From CAYMKE01 sp964345135 (GTDB lineage: Bacteria > Bacteroidota > Bacteroidia > Bacteroidales > JBBRXJ01), in the NCBI GenBank assembly GCA_964345135.1, contig CAYFQI010000197.1:1-5429 (forward strand): DNA of 5,429 nt, written 5' to 3'. Below are positions 5,371 through 5,429 of this stretch, piece after piece. Each line of letters opens with the position of its first letter. Position 1 is the first letter of the stretch. The translations under genes and the position numbers were made by a program. The notes under the pieces were generated by a model. That model worked only from the letters and a program-made list of their open reading frames with translations, made no database searches and had not been told where the DNA came from.

Positions 5371-5429
5371 ATATATTCTAAAAATAAGGAGACTTTTAAT
5401 AATTCCTTCGCATCAAAATTTTCAGAGTT
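5364..5429 (-). CDS. C-terminal end of a convergent gene (partial)
   Basis: On the minus strand the last 66 bases of the window are open and end in TGA (5366-5364), giving 21 residues beginning NSENFDAKELLKVSLFLEYI. This reads like a protein C-terminus with an amphipathic or hydrophobic helix. It would overlap the end of the plus-strand remnant by seven bases, tail to tail. An alternative reading is that the plus-strand AAGGAG at 5386-5391 is a ribosome binding site for a rightward gene, but no ATG, GTG or TTG follows at a suitable distance. Only 21 codons are visible, so no family can be named. Confidence 0.35.
   Translation of the reverse strand, partial: NSENFDAKELLKVSLFLEYIY

Overview
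The window looks like chromosomal DNA from a member of the Bacteroidota. It is AT-rich. Three spacers carry the TAnnTTTG -7 motif (one copy has an extra T) typical of that phylum's housekeeping promoters. Most starts lack a Shine-Dalgarno sequence, and the proteins (NhaA, small nitroreductase, type I-beta DAHP synthase) read like Bacteroidota versions. This placement is inferred from style, not from a marker gene.

Layout. Positions 1-183 hold no clear gene; the first 39 bases may be the tail of something entering from the left. A nitroreductase-family flavoprotein lies on the minus strand (184-711). It is divergent from a Na+/H+ antiporter gene, nhaA (903-2246, plus), across a 191-base AT-rich spacer. 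A short GC-rich hairpin follows nhaA. Then comes a promoter-like sequence, a 15-base inverted repeat that touches the next start codon, and a tightly packed plus-strand operon: a ribulose-phosphate-3-epimerase-like TIM barrel fused to a CBS pair (2400-3404), a DAHP-synthase-family enzyme (3401-4399) and a KdsC-like HAD phosphatase carrying an N-terminal XRE-type helix-turn-helix (4400-5116). The first two overlap by ATGA and the next start sits directly after the preceding TAA. A fourth reading frame starts the same way at 5117 but is frameshifted and looks decayed. The last 66 bases read well as the C-terminus of a convergent minus-strand gene.

Most interesting point. The operon mirrors the logic of the KDO pathway. 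There, KdsD (sugar-phosphate isomerase plus two CBS domains) feeds KdsA (PEP-aldose-phosphate condensation, homologous to DAHP synthase), and KdsC (HAD phosphatase) follows. Here the isomerase is replaced by an epimerase-like barrel with a CBS pair, the synthase is DAHPS-like with some altered active-site segments, and the phosphatase has gained a DNA-binding-type domain. My hypothesis is that this operon makes a free 3-deoxy-2-ulosonic acid (for example a 3-deoxy-heptulosonate) for a surface glycan or metabolite, and that the helix-turn-helix phosphatase may regulate the operon through the inverted repeat. The sequence supports the family assignments and operon structure. The substrate, product and regulation are inference.
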